From: Flavobacteriales bacterium
GTDB lineage: Bacteria > Bacteroidota > Bacteroidia > Flavobacteriales_D > Sanyastnellaceae
Direction: 5' to 3'
Assembly: GCA_027491075.1 (NCBI GenBank)
Contig: JAIXWX010000008.1
Location: forward strand, 186,001-250,000
Length of the DNA stretch: 64,000 nucleotides
Both the position numbers and the translations under genes were made by a program. Under the pieces are notes generated by a model. That model was not told where the DNA came from. It did not search any database and worked only from the letters and a program-made list of their open reading frames with translations. Of the stretch, positions 50,060 through 57,265 are shown one piece after another; within the stretch, counting starts at the first letter, position 1, and each line of letters starts with the position of its first letter.

Positions 50060-53000
50060 TTATCGAATAACTTGAATAGTTCCAGTTCTTTCGATGGCTT
50101 CATTTTTATATCCCTTGATGGTCAGTTTAAACAAGTACAGACCATTGCCAACAAAGGTATCTGCTGCCTGATCGTTGTCTCCCAACCAAACTTTTTCCGA
50201 GTCAGTTGTTTCAAAAACGACATCACCCCATCTATTGAAAATTTGAAGTTTGAAAATCGCGTCTCCATTGGCTTCTACTTTGAAGACATCATTGATGCCG
50301 TCTCCATTCGGGGTGAATGAATTGGGCATATAAACAATTGGACTTGGCAGTATATCGGAATTCGTGCTGCTCATACATCCGATTTCATTGTATACTTTCA
50401 ATTCCACATTGTATGTATCCAATCCATCAAACTGATGCTCGAATGTTGCACCTCCTGCTACTATTTCTCCATCAATTAACCAGATCGCTGAGAAAATCTC
50501 ATCTTCGGGCGTGCTATATGAAGTGAAGAGGTACAAATCATCATCGATTTCTTCTTGCGTGAAGATGGCTTCAACAGATTGCACATCCACAAAGATGGAG
50601 GCTGTAGCTTCTCTACCACACACGTCGGTTGCAGTGATCTCAATGGTTTGTGATTCTGCAAATCCAGGGAAGTTCACAAACGAAGTGTCAAGCCCTGTGT
50701 GGCTCCACTGTAAATCCAAGTCTCCTTCTCCACCGCTGGCATTCGCAAAAAGAGGAACCAAAGCTCCACGACAAACACTGGTGTCAGGAGAAGTGATGAT
50801 GGTTATTGGTAAATCCAAAATTTGAAGAACCTTCACATCGGTGGCAACGGTTCCACACAAATCGGTTACAGCAAGTTGAACAGGCAACGTTTCGAATGTT
50901 TGAAGTTCAATGGTATTATCGTCGCTGTATAGGGTGTCAGCAATGATCCATGCAAATGTGAATGCACCGCTTCCGCCGGATAAGGTTGGAACAACGAGTG
51001 TAGTATCCAAACATGAAACAACTACATCTGGACCGAGGTCCAAATTAATCCCAGGATTTACTATATCGATTTCAACTGATTTGGTAGTGGAAGCGCTGCA
51101 AGCGTCACTGATAGTCAAGTTAACAACGGTGTCACCTGCATAATTATCTGTAAGCGTGGCTGTGGTTCCGAGTGTTGTTCCGTTGGATGTCCATAGATAG
51201 GCATATCCACCACTTCCTTGAATGTTGGTTGGAGTAAGAGAGATCATCGTAGTACAATCTCCTGTTGCCGTCTCTGGAAGATCAAATGTTACCTCAGGTG
51301 CTTCGATGGTGTAAGGAATATTTGTTATTTGCGATTGACCACAACCATCAAATACGGTAAGGGTAACAACACCAGGTTCGTTAGCAGTAAAGTTGAAGGT
51401 ATTGGACCACTGCGCCCAATCAAATACTCCATTCAGCTGCCATTGGTAATTGTAAGTCGGTTGTCCACCGCTAACATCAGCTACGATTACTTCGTTCGTA
51501 TTACACTGCACTGCAACAGTTGCAGGCACATCAATAATCAAATCTGGTACATTCAGAGTGACGGTAACCATGTCGGTCGCCGTAAATCCGCAACCATCTG
51601 TAACTTCTACGTTGATTTCACCTTCGCCATTCCATGAACCATAGAAGAGAGAGTTATTCCAACCCCAAAGGTTGTTACCATTCTCATCAAACCAAGAGTA
51701 AGTGTAAATTCCATCTCCTCCCTGCGCTTGGGCGAGAACATCCACGGTACCATTGCATTCCAATAAAATATCACCATTGGTAATAGAGACTTCCAAAGGA
51801 GGATACGTCAACACCTGAATATTAAATACGGCATCGTCGGACGGCATTCCGCAGGTGTCGCTCACCGTTAAGAAATAATCAGTGGTCACTGTAGGATGAA
51901 CGAATATGGTGTCTGCATTCGAACCTGTGCTCCAATCGTAGACATAGTTTCCATAACCTCCAGTTATTTCGGGGATCAAAGCAATGGTGTCTCCAGCGCA
52001 TATCACTGTGGTGAAATCTGCTACTTGCAGTGGCTCAGGAAAGTCATTGATGAAAAACTCAAAGTTAGATACCAAGCCAGAGCCATTGCAGGCACCGAGA
52101 TTCAAAATGGCTAAGCTCACTGTTTCTACGCCTTCAATCGACCCGTCTACAAAGGCGTCAATATCTAAAACGATTTCTGAAACTCCGATGGGGAATAGGA
52201 TTGTATCAGGCATGTTGGTATAGTCCGCTCCCATGGTGGCAGTGCCTCCCCATTCTACAATCACCATGTCTTCAACATCCAAACTAGAAATAGGAGGGCG
52301 AGTAAATGTTAACACCGCTTCTCCACAATCCTCGTAGAGCGTCTCGGCATTTGGACCTCCAACGTTCAAGGCAAGATTTACATCTACCACTGCATTGGAA
52401 CTAAAACTTCCTTCTTCAAGAATAACGAAGCTTCCAAGAGCTGTATCTGATCCATCCGCAATGGCTAATTTGATGTGATAAGTTTCACCGCAAACCACTT
52501 CTGCAATTGCTTCCAACACAATGGTCATTCCATCATAATTGGTAACGCTGATGTCTGGCACAGTGTAATATTCGCTATTCAGGGTGCTGTTTACCGATGA
52601 AATTGTAATAGGAAGAAAAGGATCACTTTCTGGAATACCAGCAATGTTCATCGCACCGCCGGGGAAACCGGGAGGAGCATCATAGGGTCCAGTAATTTCA
52701 GGACCACTTAAAAAGAAAGCGAAAATGTCGTTGTACTGTGTATTTTCAAAAGCATTGTATTCTTCTGATCCAAAAACATATTTAAACCGCAGGGTATCTC
52801 CCGTTGGAACAAAGTCGAATTCAAGAATGGCTACATCCTGCACGCTTCCAACAGAAAAGCTCTGTCCAATAAGGGGAGGAACGCTATTCGCGATGGAAAG
52901 CAAATCCGGCTCCCCAGAAGTGGTAGGACACTCTGTTGGATTCATCCAATAACTAGGTTCCGCAATAGGAATATTCTGAACGGCATCAGAGGCCAATATG

Positions 53001-53221
53001 ATTCCGCTTTCTATACCGAAACCAGAATCCATTCCACCTTGCAAATAACCCACTTGCATTAAACAACCAGTAAAACTGATATTGGTGGCTTGTACGCCGC
53101 TACCCAAGAGAACATCTTGAACGTATTCTTCTATGGATAGGGAATCTATCACCAATTGGGCTTGCACACGACCTGTAAATAACAATGCAGTCATCAACAG
53201 TATATTAGTTACTCTTCTCAT
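50060..53221 (-). CDS. Large T9SS cargo protein: choice-of-anchor L domain, Ig/SprB-like repeats, type B sorting domain
   Basis: A 1053-residue secreted adhesin-like protein. After the signal peptide comes a choice-of-anchor L domain (about 25-260; VQDVLLGSGVQATNISFTG, FKYVFGSEEYNAFENTQYND, IAGIPESDPFLPITI). A Calx-beta-like region follows (about 285-385), then four or more Ig-like units with the SprB-type pattern of GG-x-G-x-Y-x-Y-x-W (GGYGNYVYDW, GGDGIYTYSW, GGQPTYNYQW, GSGGYAYLW, GGSGAFTFAW). The end is the gliding-type sorting domain (MPNSFTPNGDGINDVFKV, IFNRWGDVVFET). It should be exported by T9SS and displayed on the surface, perhaps for gliding or adhesion. A TAGATTTG box lies 30 bases upstream. 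Confidence 0.92.
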   Translation of the reverse strand: MRRVTNILLMTALLFTGRVQAQLVIDSLSIEEYVQDVLLGSGVQATNISFTGCLMQVGYLQGGMDSGFGIESGIILASDAVQNIPIAEPSYWMNPTECPTTSGEPDLLSIANSVPPLIGQSFSVGSVQDVAILEFDFVPTGDTLRFKYVFGSEEYNAFENTQYNDIFAFFLSGPEITGPYDAPPGFPGGAMNIAGIPESDPFLPITISSVNSTLNSEYYTVPDISVTNYDGMTIVLEAIAEVVCGETYHIKLAIADGSDTALGSFVILEEGSFSSNAVVDVNLALNVGGPNAETLYEDCGEAVLTFTRPPISSLDVEDMVIVEWGGTATMGADYTNMPDTILFPIGVSEIVLDIDAFVDGSIEGVETVSLAILNLGACNGSGLVSNFEFFINDFPEPLQVADFTTVICAGDTIALIPEITGGYGNYVYDWSTGSNADTIFVHPTVTTDYFLTVSDTCGMPSDDAVFNIQVLTYPPLEVSITNGDILLECNGTVDVLAQAQGGDGIYTYSWFDENGNNLWGWNNSLFYGSWNGEGEINVEVTDGCGFTATDMVTVTLNVPDLIIDVPATVAVQCNTNEVIVADVSGGQPTYNYQWQLNGVFDWAQWSNTFNFTANEPGVVTLTVFDGCGQSQITNIPYTIEAPEVTFDLPETATGDCTTMISLTPTNIQGSGGYAYLWTSNGTTLGTTATLTDNYAGDTVVNLTISDACSASTTKSVEIDIVNPGINLDLGPDVVVSCLDTTLVVPTLSGGSGAFTFAWIIADTLYSDDNTIELQTFETLPVQLAVTDLCGTVATDVKVLQILDLPITIITSPDTSVCRGALVPLFANASGGEGDLDLQWSHTGLDTSFVNFPGFAESQTIEITATDVCGREATASIFVDVQSVEAIFTQEEIDDDLYLFTSYSTPEDEIFSAIWLIDGEIVAGGATFEHQFDGLDTYNVELKVYNEIGCMSSTNSDILPSPIVYMPNSFTPNGDGINDVFKVEANGDAIFKLQIFNRWGDVVFETTDSEKVWLGDNDQAADTFVGNGLYLFKLTIKGYKNEAIERTGTIQVIR

Positions 53222-53251
53222 CGGAAATTTTAGTTAACGCTTCTTAGACTA

Positions 53252-53259
53252 CAAATCTA
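53252..53259 (-). promoter_or_regulatory. -7 promoter box (TAGATTTG) of the large T9SS cargo gene
   Basis: The minus strand reads TAGATTTG, an exact TAnnTTTG box, 30 bases before the ATG at 53221. Confidence 0.45.
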
Positions 53260-53303
53260 AGTAAGAAGGTTGCATACAAAACAGGATTTAACGTGTGAGA
53301 GAG

Positions 53304-53311
53304 TAATTTTG
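53304..53311 (+). promoter_or_regulatory. -7 promoter box (TAATTTTG) four bases before the methyltransferase gene
   Basis: An exact TAnnTTTG box that ends four bases before the ATG at 53316, predicting a leaderless transcript. Confidence 0.5.
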
Positions 53312-53315
53312 TACC

Positions 53316-54035
53316 ATGAGTGGAAGAGCAGATGCCATTAAACGTGATCCATTGGGCGCAGCCATTGCGGATTTTTATCAATCTGGGAGGGATGTGCCCA
53401 TTGAAGTGCGCATCAATGGAAAGCAAGACGCACCGATGTTGCCTTCTCTTTTTTTTAGGACGTATGCAAAAATGAAGGGATACGAACGCCTTGCGTTACG
53501 GATGTGTAGGGGAAGTGTTCTAGATATTGGAGCGGCGGCAGGCTGTCATTCAGTTATTCTTCAGAAACGAAATCTCGATGTTACGGCGCTGGAAATATCT
53601 CCTTTGGCTTGTGCGGTTCTCGCATCGAGGGGTGTGCGTAGAATATTGAATGAGAACATTTTTGATGTGAAGGGTATCGAGTTCAATACTATTTTAATGC
53701 TGATGAATGGCCTTGGAATGGCGGGATCGGAAGAAGGTACTGCTAAACTGCTGCGTCACTTGAAGCGAATGCTCGCTCACAAAGGAATGATCTTAGGGGA
53801 TTCAACAGATATCCTATACAATACCATGGATGTCAACAAGGCCTTTGACGAAAAAGAAAACTATTATGGTCAGGTAGAGTTTCGTCTAAAATACAACGGG
53901 GTCGAGGCGGATCCATTTCAATGGATTTACCTCGACCCCGCTTTATTAGCTGAACTTTGTGATAAAGTGGGTCTTCAGTGCCAAATATTACACCGAGATG
54001 AGAACTTTCATTATCTGGCGAAGATTACCAAGTAA
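53316..54035 (+). CDS. Class I SAM-dependent methyltransferase
   Basis: A 239-residue cytoplasmic protein with the Rossmann SAM motif VLDIGAAAGCHSVILQKRNL near residue 70, motif II as VTALEISPLACAVLASRG, and the NTILMLMNGLGMAGSEEG block in the substrate/post-II position. After this comes ILGDSTDILYN. The substrate (small molecule, lipid or protein) is unknown. The last part contains a strong hairpin that may terminate the convergent sigma gene. The two genes abut with no bases between the stops. Confidence 0.87.
   Translation: MSGRADAIKRDPLGAAIADFYQSGRDVPIEVRINGKQDAPMLPSLFFRTYAKMKGYERLALRMCRGSVLDIGAAAGCHSVILQKRNLDVTALEISPLACAVLASRGVRRILNENIFDVKGIEFNTILMLMNGLGMAGSEEGTAKLLRHLKRMLAHKGMILGDSTDILYNTMDVNKAFDEKENYYGQVEFRLKYNGVEADPFQWIYLDPALLAELCDKVGLQCQILHRDENFHYLAKITK
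53898..53939 (-). terminator. GC-rich hairpin in the methyltransferase coding end, possible terminator of the sigma gene
   Basis: GGGGTCGAGG (53898-53907) pairs with CCTCGACCCC (53930-53939), and inside it ATCCAT/ATGGAT forms a second stem with a TTCA loop. On the minus strand it is followed by a T-rich GTTGTATTTT. It lies about 97 bases past the stop of the ECF gene, inside the methyltransferase gene. Confidence 0.5.
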
Positions 54036-54536
54036 TTAGCGAAAATCCTTCAAATCGTCCATCAAGCGCTTTCTTGCGTGAAAGATTCTGCTCTTCACTG
54101 TACCCATCGGTATGGACATAGCGGAAGCAATCTCGTCATAATGATAGCCATCCAAAAACATTTGGAAGGGAGTCTTGAACTCATACGTCAAACCAGCAAT
54201 CGCTTTATTGATGTCTTTTTCGTTTACTCGGGTATTTACCAAATCCTCGCTCACCTTACCGTAGTTTATGTAAAACTGATTGGTAGTTTGATCGGTAATG
54301 GTGTTTTGAAGCTTCTTTCTTTTATAGTTATTGATAAAGATATTTCTCATGATTGTAAACAACCAGCCTTTGAAGTTGGTGCCTTCTTGGAAATGATCTT
54401 TATATCGAAGTGCTTTCAACATGGTGTCTTGTAGCAAATCCTCAGCATCCTCTACATTTCGGGTAAAGTTGTATGCAAAGCCCTTGAGATACTTGGCGTT
54501 GCTTGTCAACATCTGATTAAACTCAATGGTACTCAT
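54036..54536 (-). CDS. ECF-type RNA polymerase sigma factor (second)
   Basis: A 166-residue sigma-70 family protein. Region 2 (FAYNFTRNVEDAEDLLQDTMLKALRY, including WLFTIMRNIFINNYKRK) and region 4 (LDGYHYDEIASAMSIPMGTVKSRIFHARKRL) are intact, with 183-like spacing shortened. This sigma type is widespread in Bacteroidota and often lies beside a B12-type MerR gene, as here. There is no adjacent anti-sigma gene. A promoter with -33 TTTG and -7 TAATCTTTG, and two inverted-repeat pairs, lie in the 164-base upstream spacer, so its transcription is probably under repressor control. Confidence 0.93.
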   Translation of the reverse strand: MSTIEFNQMLTSNAKYLKGFAYNFTRNVEDAEDLLQDTMLKALRYKDHFQEGTNFKGWLFTIMRNIFINNYKRKKLQNTITDQTTNQFYINYGKVSEDLVNTRVNEKDINKAIAGLTYEFKTPFQMFLDGYHYDEIASAMSIPMGTVKSRIFHARKRLMDDLKDFR

Positions 54537-54545
54537 TTCGGTGTT

Positions 54546-54575
54546 TGTTTAAATATTCAGGACAAAGATTAAACA
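54546..54575. promoter_or_regulatory. Inverted-repeat operator 1: TGTTTAA-N16-TTAAACA
   Basis: TGTTTAA (54546-54552) and TTAAACA (54569-54575) form an inverted pair with 16 bases between. The right arm overlaps the TA of the ECF -7 box, so a bound regulator would block the promoter. The second pair has the same arms. Confidence 0.65.
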
Positions 54576-54594
54576 GAAATCGGCCCGCGCCAAA
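54563..54594 (-). promoter_or_regulatory. Promoter of the second ECF gene (-33 TTTG, N19, -7 TAATCTTTG)
   Basis: On the minus strand TTTG (54594-54591) is followed after 19 bases by TAATCTTTG (54571-54563), one base longer than the TAnnTTTG consensus. The box ends 26 bases before the ATG. Confidence 0.5.
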
Positions 54595-54598
54595 TTTT

Positions 54599-54629
54599 TG
54601 TTTAACTATTTTGTAAAAAAAATTAAACA
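54599..54629. promoter_or_regulatory. Inverted-repeat operator 2: TGTTTAA-N17-TTAAACA
   Basis: TGTTTAA (54599-54605) and TTAAACA (54623-54629) repeat the same arms with 17 bases between, five bases upstream of the -33 element. The left arms of the two operators are 53 bases apart, the right arms 54, or about five helical turns. Confidence 0.65.
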
Positions 54630-54700
54630 AAGTTCCGCCACCCTACGCTCATACGGGTTTCGGTAAATGTAAGGAATATGATATTGAAAATCAAAATTAT

Positions 54701-55585
54701 TTATAACCCCTTCACCAATTCTTCTGAATTTGGGAAGATGGTTACCACGGATGGATCAGGCGACTTGACTCCATGTAAGTTATTGCCTGTCAGGTAGAAA
54801 TGACAATCTGTGTCGGCAAATTGAGCAACAATTTTCTTTAAATAATCGGGGATTAAAACTGTTGAAGGATTTGTCGTAAAAATTGAAACAAAATTCACCG
54901 ATCCCAAACGTTGATACACTTGCATCAGGTCGTCGAATGGTACACTTTGCCCTAAAAATATGCTGCGATACCCTCTCAATTTGAGAATGTAATGCATCAT
55001 AATCAGGGAGATTTCATGGATCTCTAGTTCTGGCAAATACAAGACATAAGGAGTCACAGCTTCTTTGGGTGTCAAGGGCAAACGATCAATCTGAGAAAAT
55101 ATCTTCTGACGAACCATGCCGGATATGAAATGCTCCTGGGCAGGACAAATGACATTGGCTTGCCACAGGATCCCGATTTGCTTCATAAATGGAATGACAA
55201 CTTCTTTAAAAGTACGCTCCAATCCGCTTTCTTCAATGTACTTCTCTATTACGTCGTTAAAAAGCTCTTCGTCATAATTCAACATCGAGATCTTTAACAT
55301 ATGTAAGAAATGCTGCTCTGGTTGCTGAGCCGCTGCATGCTTACTGATGGTTTCACGCATCTGATCCTCAGACATGGAGGCTATTTGAGAAATCTTATAT
55401 CCCAAATTATTCAATAAGCTTACATTGAGAAGAAACTTTAAGTCTTTGTCGGTGTACTTACGAATGTTTGTGTCAGAGCGATCGGGTGCCAAGAGTCCAT
55501 AGCGTTGCTCCCATATACGTATGGTGTGCGCCTTGATCCCAGAAAAATTCTCGAGATCTTTAATAGTAAACTCTTGCATTTTCAT
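54701..55585 (-). CDS. MerR-family regulator with B12-binding-type domain (CarH/LitR-like)
   Basis: A 294-residue transcription factor. The MerR helix-turn-helix is at residues 1-72 (TIKDLENFSGIKAHTIRIWE, RYGLLAPDRSDTNIRKYTD). A four-helix bundle (about 90-165) keeps the CarH-type W141-x9-E151-H152 signature that contacts the upper face of adenosylcobalamin. A Rossmann-like cobalamin domain (about 178-285) follows. Its E-x-H motif is present (LEIHEIS, H190), but the usual Gly after it is Ser. In CarH/LitR the protein is a light-sensitive B12-bound repressor. A strong Shine-Dalgarno site precedes the ATG. It lies upstream of the second ECF gene on the same strand and is the obvious candidate to bind the inverted repeats between them; that is inference. 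Confidence 0.9.
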   Translation of the reverse strand: MKMQEFTIKDLENFSGIKAHTIRIWEQRYGLLAPDRSDTNIRKYTDKDLKFLLNVSLLNNLGYKISQIASMSEDQMRETISKHAAAQQPEQHFLHMLKISMLNYDEELFNDVIEKYIEESGLERTFKEVVIPFMKQIGILWQANVICPAQEHFISGMVRQKIFSQIDRLPLTPKEAVTPYVLYLPELEIHEISLIMMHYILKLRGYRSIFLGQSVPFDDLMQVYQRLGSVNFVSIFTTNPSTVLIPDYLKKIVAQFADTDCHFYLTGNNLHGVKSPDPSVVTIFPNSEELVKGL

Positions 55586-55590
55586 CTTTA

Positions 55591-55597
55591 TCCTCCT
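55591..55597 (-). promoter_or_regulatory. Canonical Shine-Dalgarno site (AGGAGGA) before the MerR gene
   Basis: AGGAGGA on the minus strand lies five bases before the ATG at 55585. Strong Shine-Dalgarno sites are rare in Bacteroidota, and most starts in this window lack one. Confidence 0.65.
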
Positions 55598-55607
55598 GTA
55601 TGCTGTT

Positions 55608-55615
55608 CAAACATA
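55608..55615 (-). promoter_or_regulatory. -7 promoter box (TATGTTTG) of the MerR gene
   Basis: The minus strand reads TATGTTTG, an exact TAnnTTTG box, 22 bases before the ATG and just ahead of the Shine-Dalgarno site. No TGTTTAA arm is present here. Confidence 0.5.
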
Positions 55616-55725
55616 GGATATTGATAAAAGTTCATTTGACTTTTTTCATAATTGTTTTTTATTGTAAAATGTGAATTTGTTGATTCTCAAAATGATTAAT
55701 AATTCCCAGAAAACATGGCCTTTGG

Positions 55726-55733
55726 TATATTTG
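55726..55733 (+). promoter_or_regulatory. -7 promoter box (TATATTTG) of the polysaccharide operon
   Basis: An exact TAnnTTTG box ending 20 bases before the ATG at 55754; it is the only promoter-like element ahead of the operon and excludes the longer start at 55715. Confidence 0.55.
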
Positions 55734-55753
55734 CCGGCCTTAACACACAACCT

Positions 55754-56761
55754 ATGATCAACGTGGCCATTGTGGGATTCGGATATTGGGGTCCCAATCT
55801 CGTACGAAATTTTTCTGCCATAAAAGATGTCCGCGTGAAAAAAGTAGTGGATCTCCGAAGCGAACGCCTTCAAGCGGTCCAATCCAACTACCCTTCTGTT
55901 GAAGTGTCCAATGATGTAGATTCTTTGTGGAATGATGCAACCATCGATGCAGTCATCATTGCTACTCCTGTATTTACGCATTATCCTCTCGGTAAAAAGG
56001 CGTTGGAAGCGGGAAAGCATGTGTTGCTTGAAAAACCAATGACGGATACCGTGGAGCACGCCAATGAACTCATTGAGTTGGCTTTGAAGAAAAACAAGGT
56101 CCTTATGGTGGATCATACTTTTCTATACACTCCAGCAGTTCGAAAAATGAAGCAGTTAATTGATTCAGGGGATATCGGTGCTGTAAGGTATTTCGATTCT
56201 ACAAGAATTAATTTGGGACTCATCCAACAAGATGTGAATGTGCTCTGGGATCTAGCACCGCATGATATTTCGATTCTCGACTATCTTGTAAATGAAATGC
56301 CGGCAAGTGTGAATGCACGAGGAGTTTCGCACATCCACAATGGTATAGAGAACATCGCTTACCTCACCGTAAATTATACTTCCAATTTCTTGGCTCATTT
56401 TAATTGCTCCTGGTCTTCTCCTGTCAAAATAAGAATGATGCTGGTAGGTGGGGATAAGAAAATGATTGTCTTCAATGATATGGAGCCCACTGAGAAAATT
56501 AGATTGTATGACACCGCACACAGCGTGAGCTCAGAGGAAGATAAAAGACGTGTCTTGGTGGATTATCGAGTCGGGGATGTTTATATTCCAAAGCTCGACA
56601 GCAAGGAGGCATTGGGCGGAATGGCGTCGGACTTCGTTTCGGCGATCCTAAATGGAACAACTCCCATCGCATCATGGAAGAGTGGCTTGAATACTATAAA
56701 AATATTGGAGGCCGCTCAACAATCTATCAAGCAAGGTGGAAAAGAGATTAATATCGCATAA
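55754..56761 (+). CDS. Gfo/Idh/MocA-family sugar-nucleotide oxidoreductase (WbpB-like)
   Basis: From the ATG at 55754 it is 335 residues. The NAD(P) Rossmann motif is VAIVGFGYWGPNLVRNF, and the conserved sugar-binding EKPMTD and the DHTFLYTPAVRKMKQL block follow. In the WbpB/WlbA group the enzyme oxidises C3 of a UDP-HexNAc uronate to the 3-keto sugar, using NAD+. The next two genes are an acyltransferase and an aminotransferase, the order and set used to make UDP-2,3-diacetamido uronic acids or related 3-acetamido sugars. The start follows a -7 box; the frame from 55715 adds 13 residues with no homology to the Rossmann start. Confidence 0.9.
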   Translation: MINVAIVGFGYWGPNLVRNFSAIKDVRVKKVVDLRSERLQAVQSNYPSVEVSNDVDSLWNDATIDAVIIATPVFTHYPLGKKALEAGKHVLLEKPMTDTVEHANELIELALKKNKVLMVDHTFLYTPAVRKMKQLIDSGDIGAVRYFDSTRINLGLIQQDVNVLWDLAPHDISILDYLVNEMPASVNARGVSHIHNGIENIAYLTVNYTSNFLAHFNCSWSSPVKIRMMLVGGDKKMIVFNDMEPTEKIRLYDTAHSVSSEEDKRRVLVDYRVGDVYIPKLDSKEALGGMASDFVSAILNGTTPIASWKSGLNTIKILEAAQQSIKQGGKEINIA

Positions 56762-56764
56762 TGG

Positions 56765-57262
56765 ATGGAAACAGTTACAATCAATAACGATAAACAATCC
56801 CTTAATAATGTCAAAATAGGGAAGGACGTAAAGATCTTTAACTTCGTAAATGCGTACGGTTGTTCTATCGATGACGGATCAAAGGTGGGCGCATTCGTAG
56901 AGATTCAAAAGGGCGTCTCGATTGGCAAGAACTGCAAAATCAGCAGCCATTCATTCATCTGCGAAGGCGTGGTCATAGAAGATAACGTATTTGTTGGACA
57001 CAATGTGACTTTTATCAATGACCGATTTCCTCGAGCAACAAACGCAGATGGTAGCATGCAAACGGAAGCGGATTGGAGTGTAGAAAAAACAATCGTGAAA
57101 ACAGGAGCGTCCATTGGAAGCTCTGTCACTGTTTTGTGCGGCGTGACCATTGGAGAACATGCCATTATCGGCGCGGGATCTGTTGTCACCAAGAATGTTG
57201 AACCCTACACCATTGTAGCTGGAAATCCAGCAAAGTTTTTAAAGAAAGTAAACGATAGATAA
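56765..57262 (+). CDS. Sugar N-acetyltransferase, left-handed beta-helix (WbpD/FdtC-like)
   Basis: A 165-residue hexapeptide-repeat acyltransferase ([82 protein letters not shown]). Members of the WbpD/WlbB/FdtC group transfer an acetyl group from acetyl-CoA to the 3-amino group of a UDP- or dTDP-sugar. The catalytic His of the family falls in the first part of the [10 protein letters not shown] loop region; the loop [18 protein letters not shown] is typical. It is three bases after the oxidoreductase gene and three before the aminotransferase, so the three genes are tightly coupled. Confidence 0.88.
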   Translation: METVTINNDKQSLNNVKIGKDVKIFNFVNAYGCSIDDGSKVGAFVEIQKGVSIGKNCKISSHSFICEGVVIEDNVFVGHNVTFINDRFPRATNADGSMQTEADWSVEKTIVKTGASIGSSVTVLCGVTIGEHAIIGAGSVVTKNVEPYTIVAGNPAKFLKKVNDR

Positions 57263-57265
57263 AAT

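Noticed and set aside
55586-55753. A third TGTTTAA/TTAAACA operator before the MerR gene or the polysaccharide operon
   Set aside because: Only loose partial matches such as TGTTCAAACA are present; no arm matches the pairs found at 54546-54629.
55646-56116. A 156-codon minus-strand frame opposite the WbpB-like gene
   Set aside because: It lies antisense to a motif-rich oxidoreductase and covers the operon promoter; no protein-like features.
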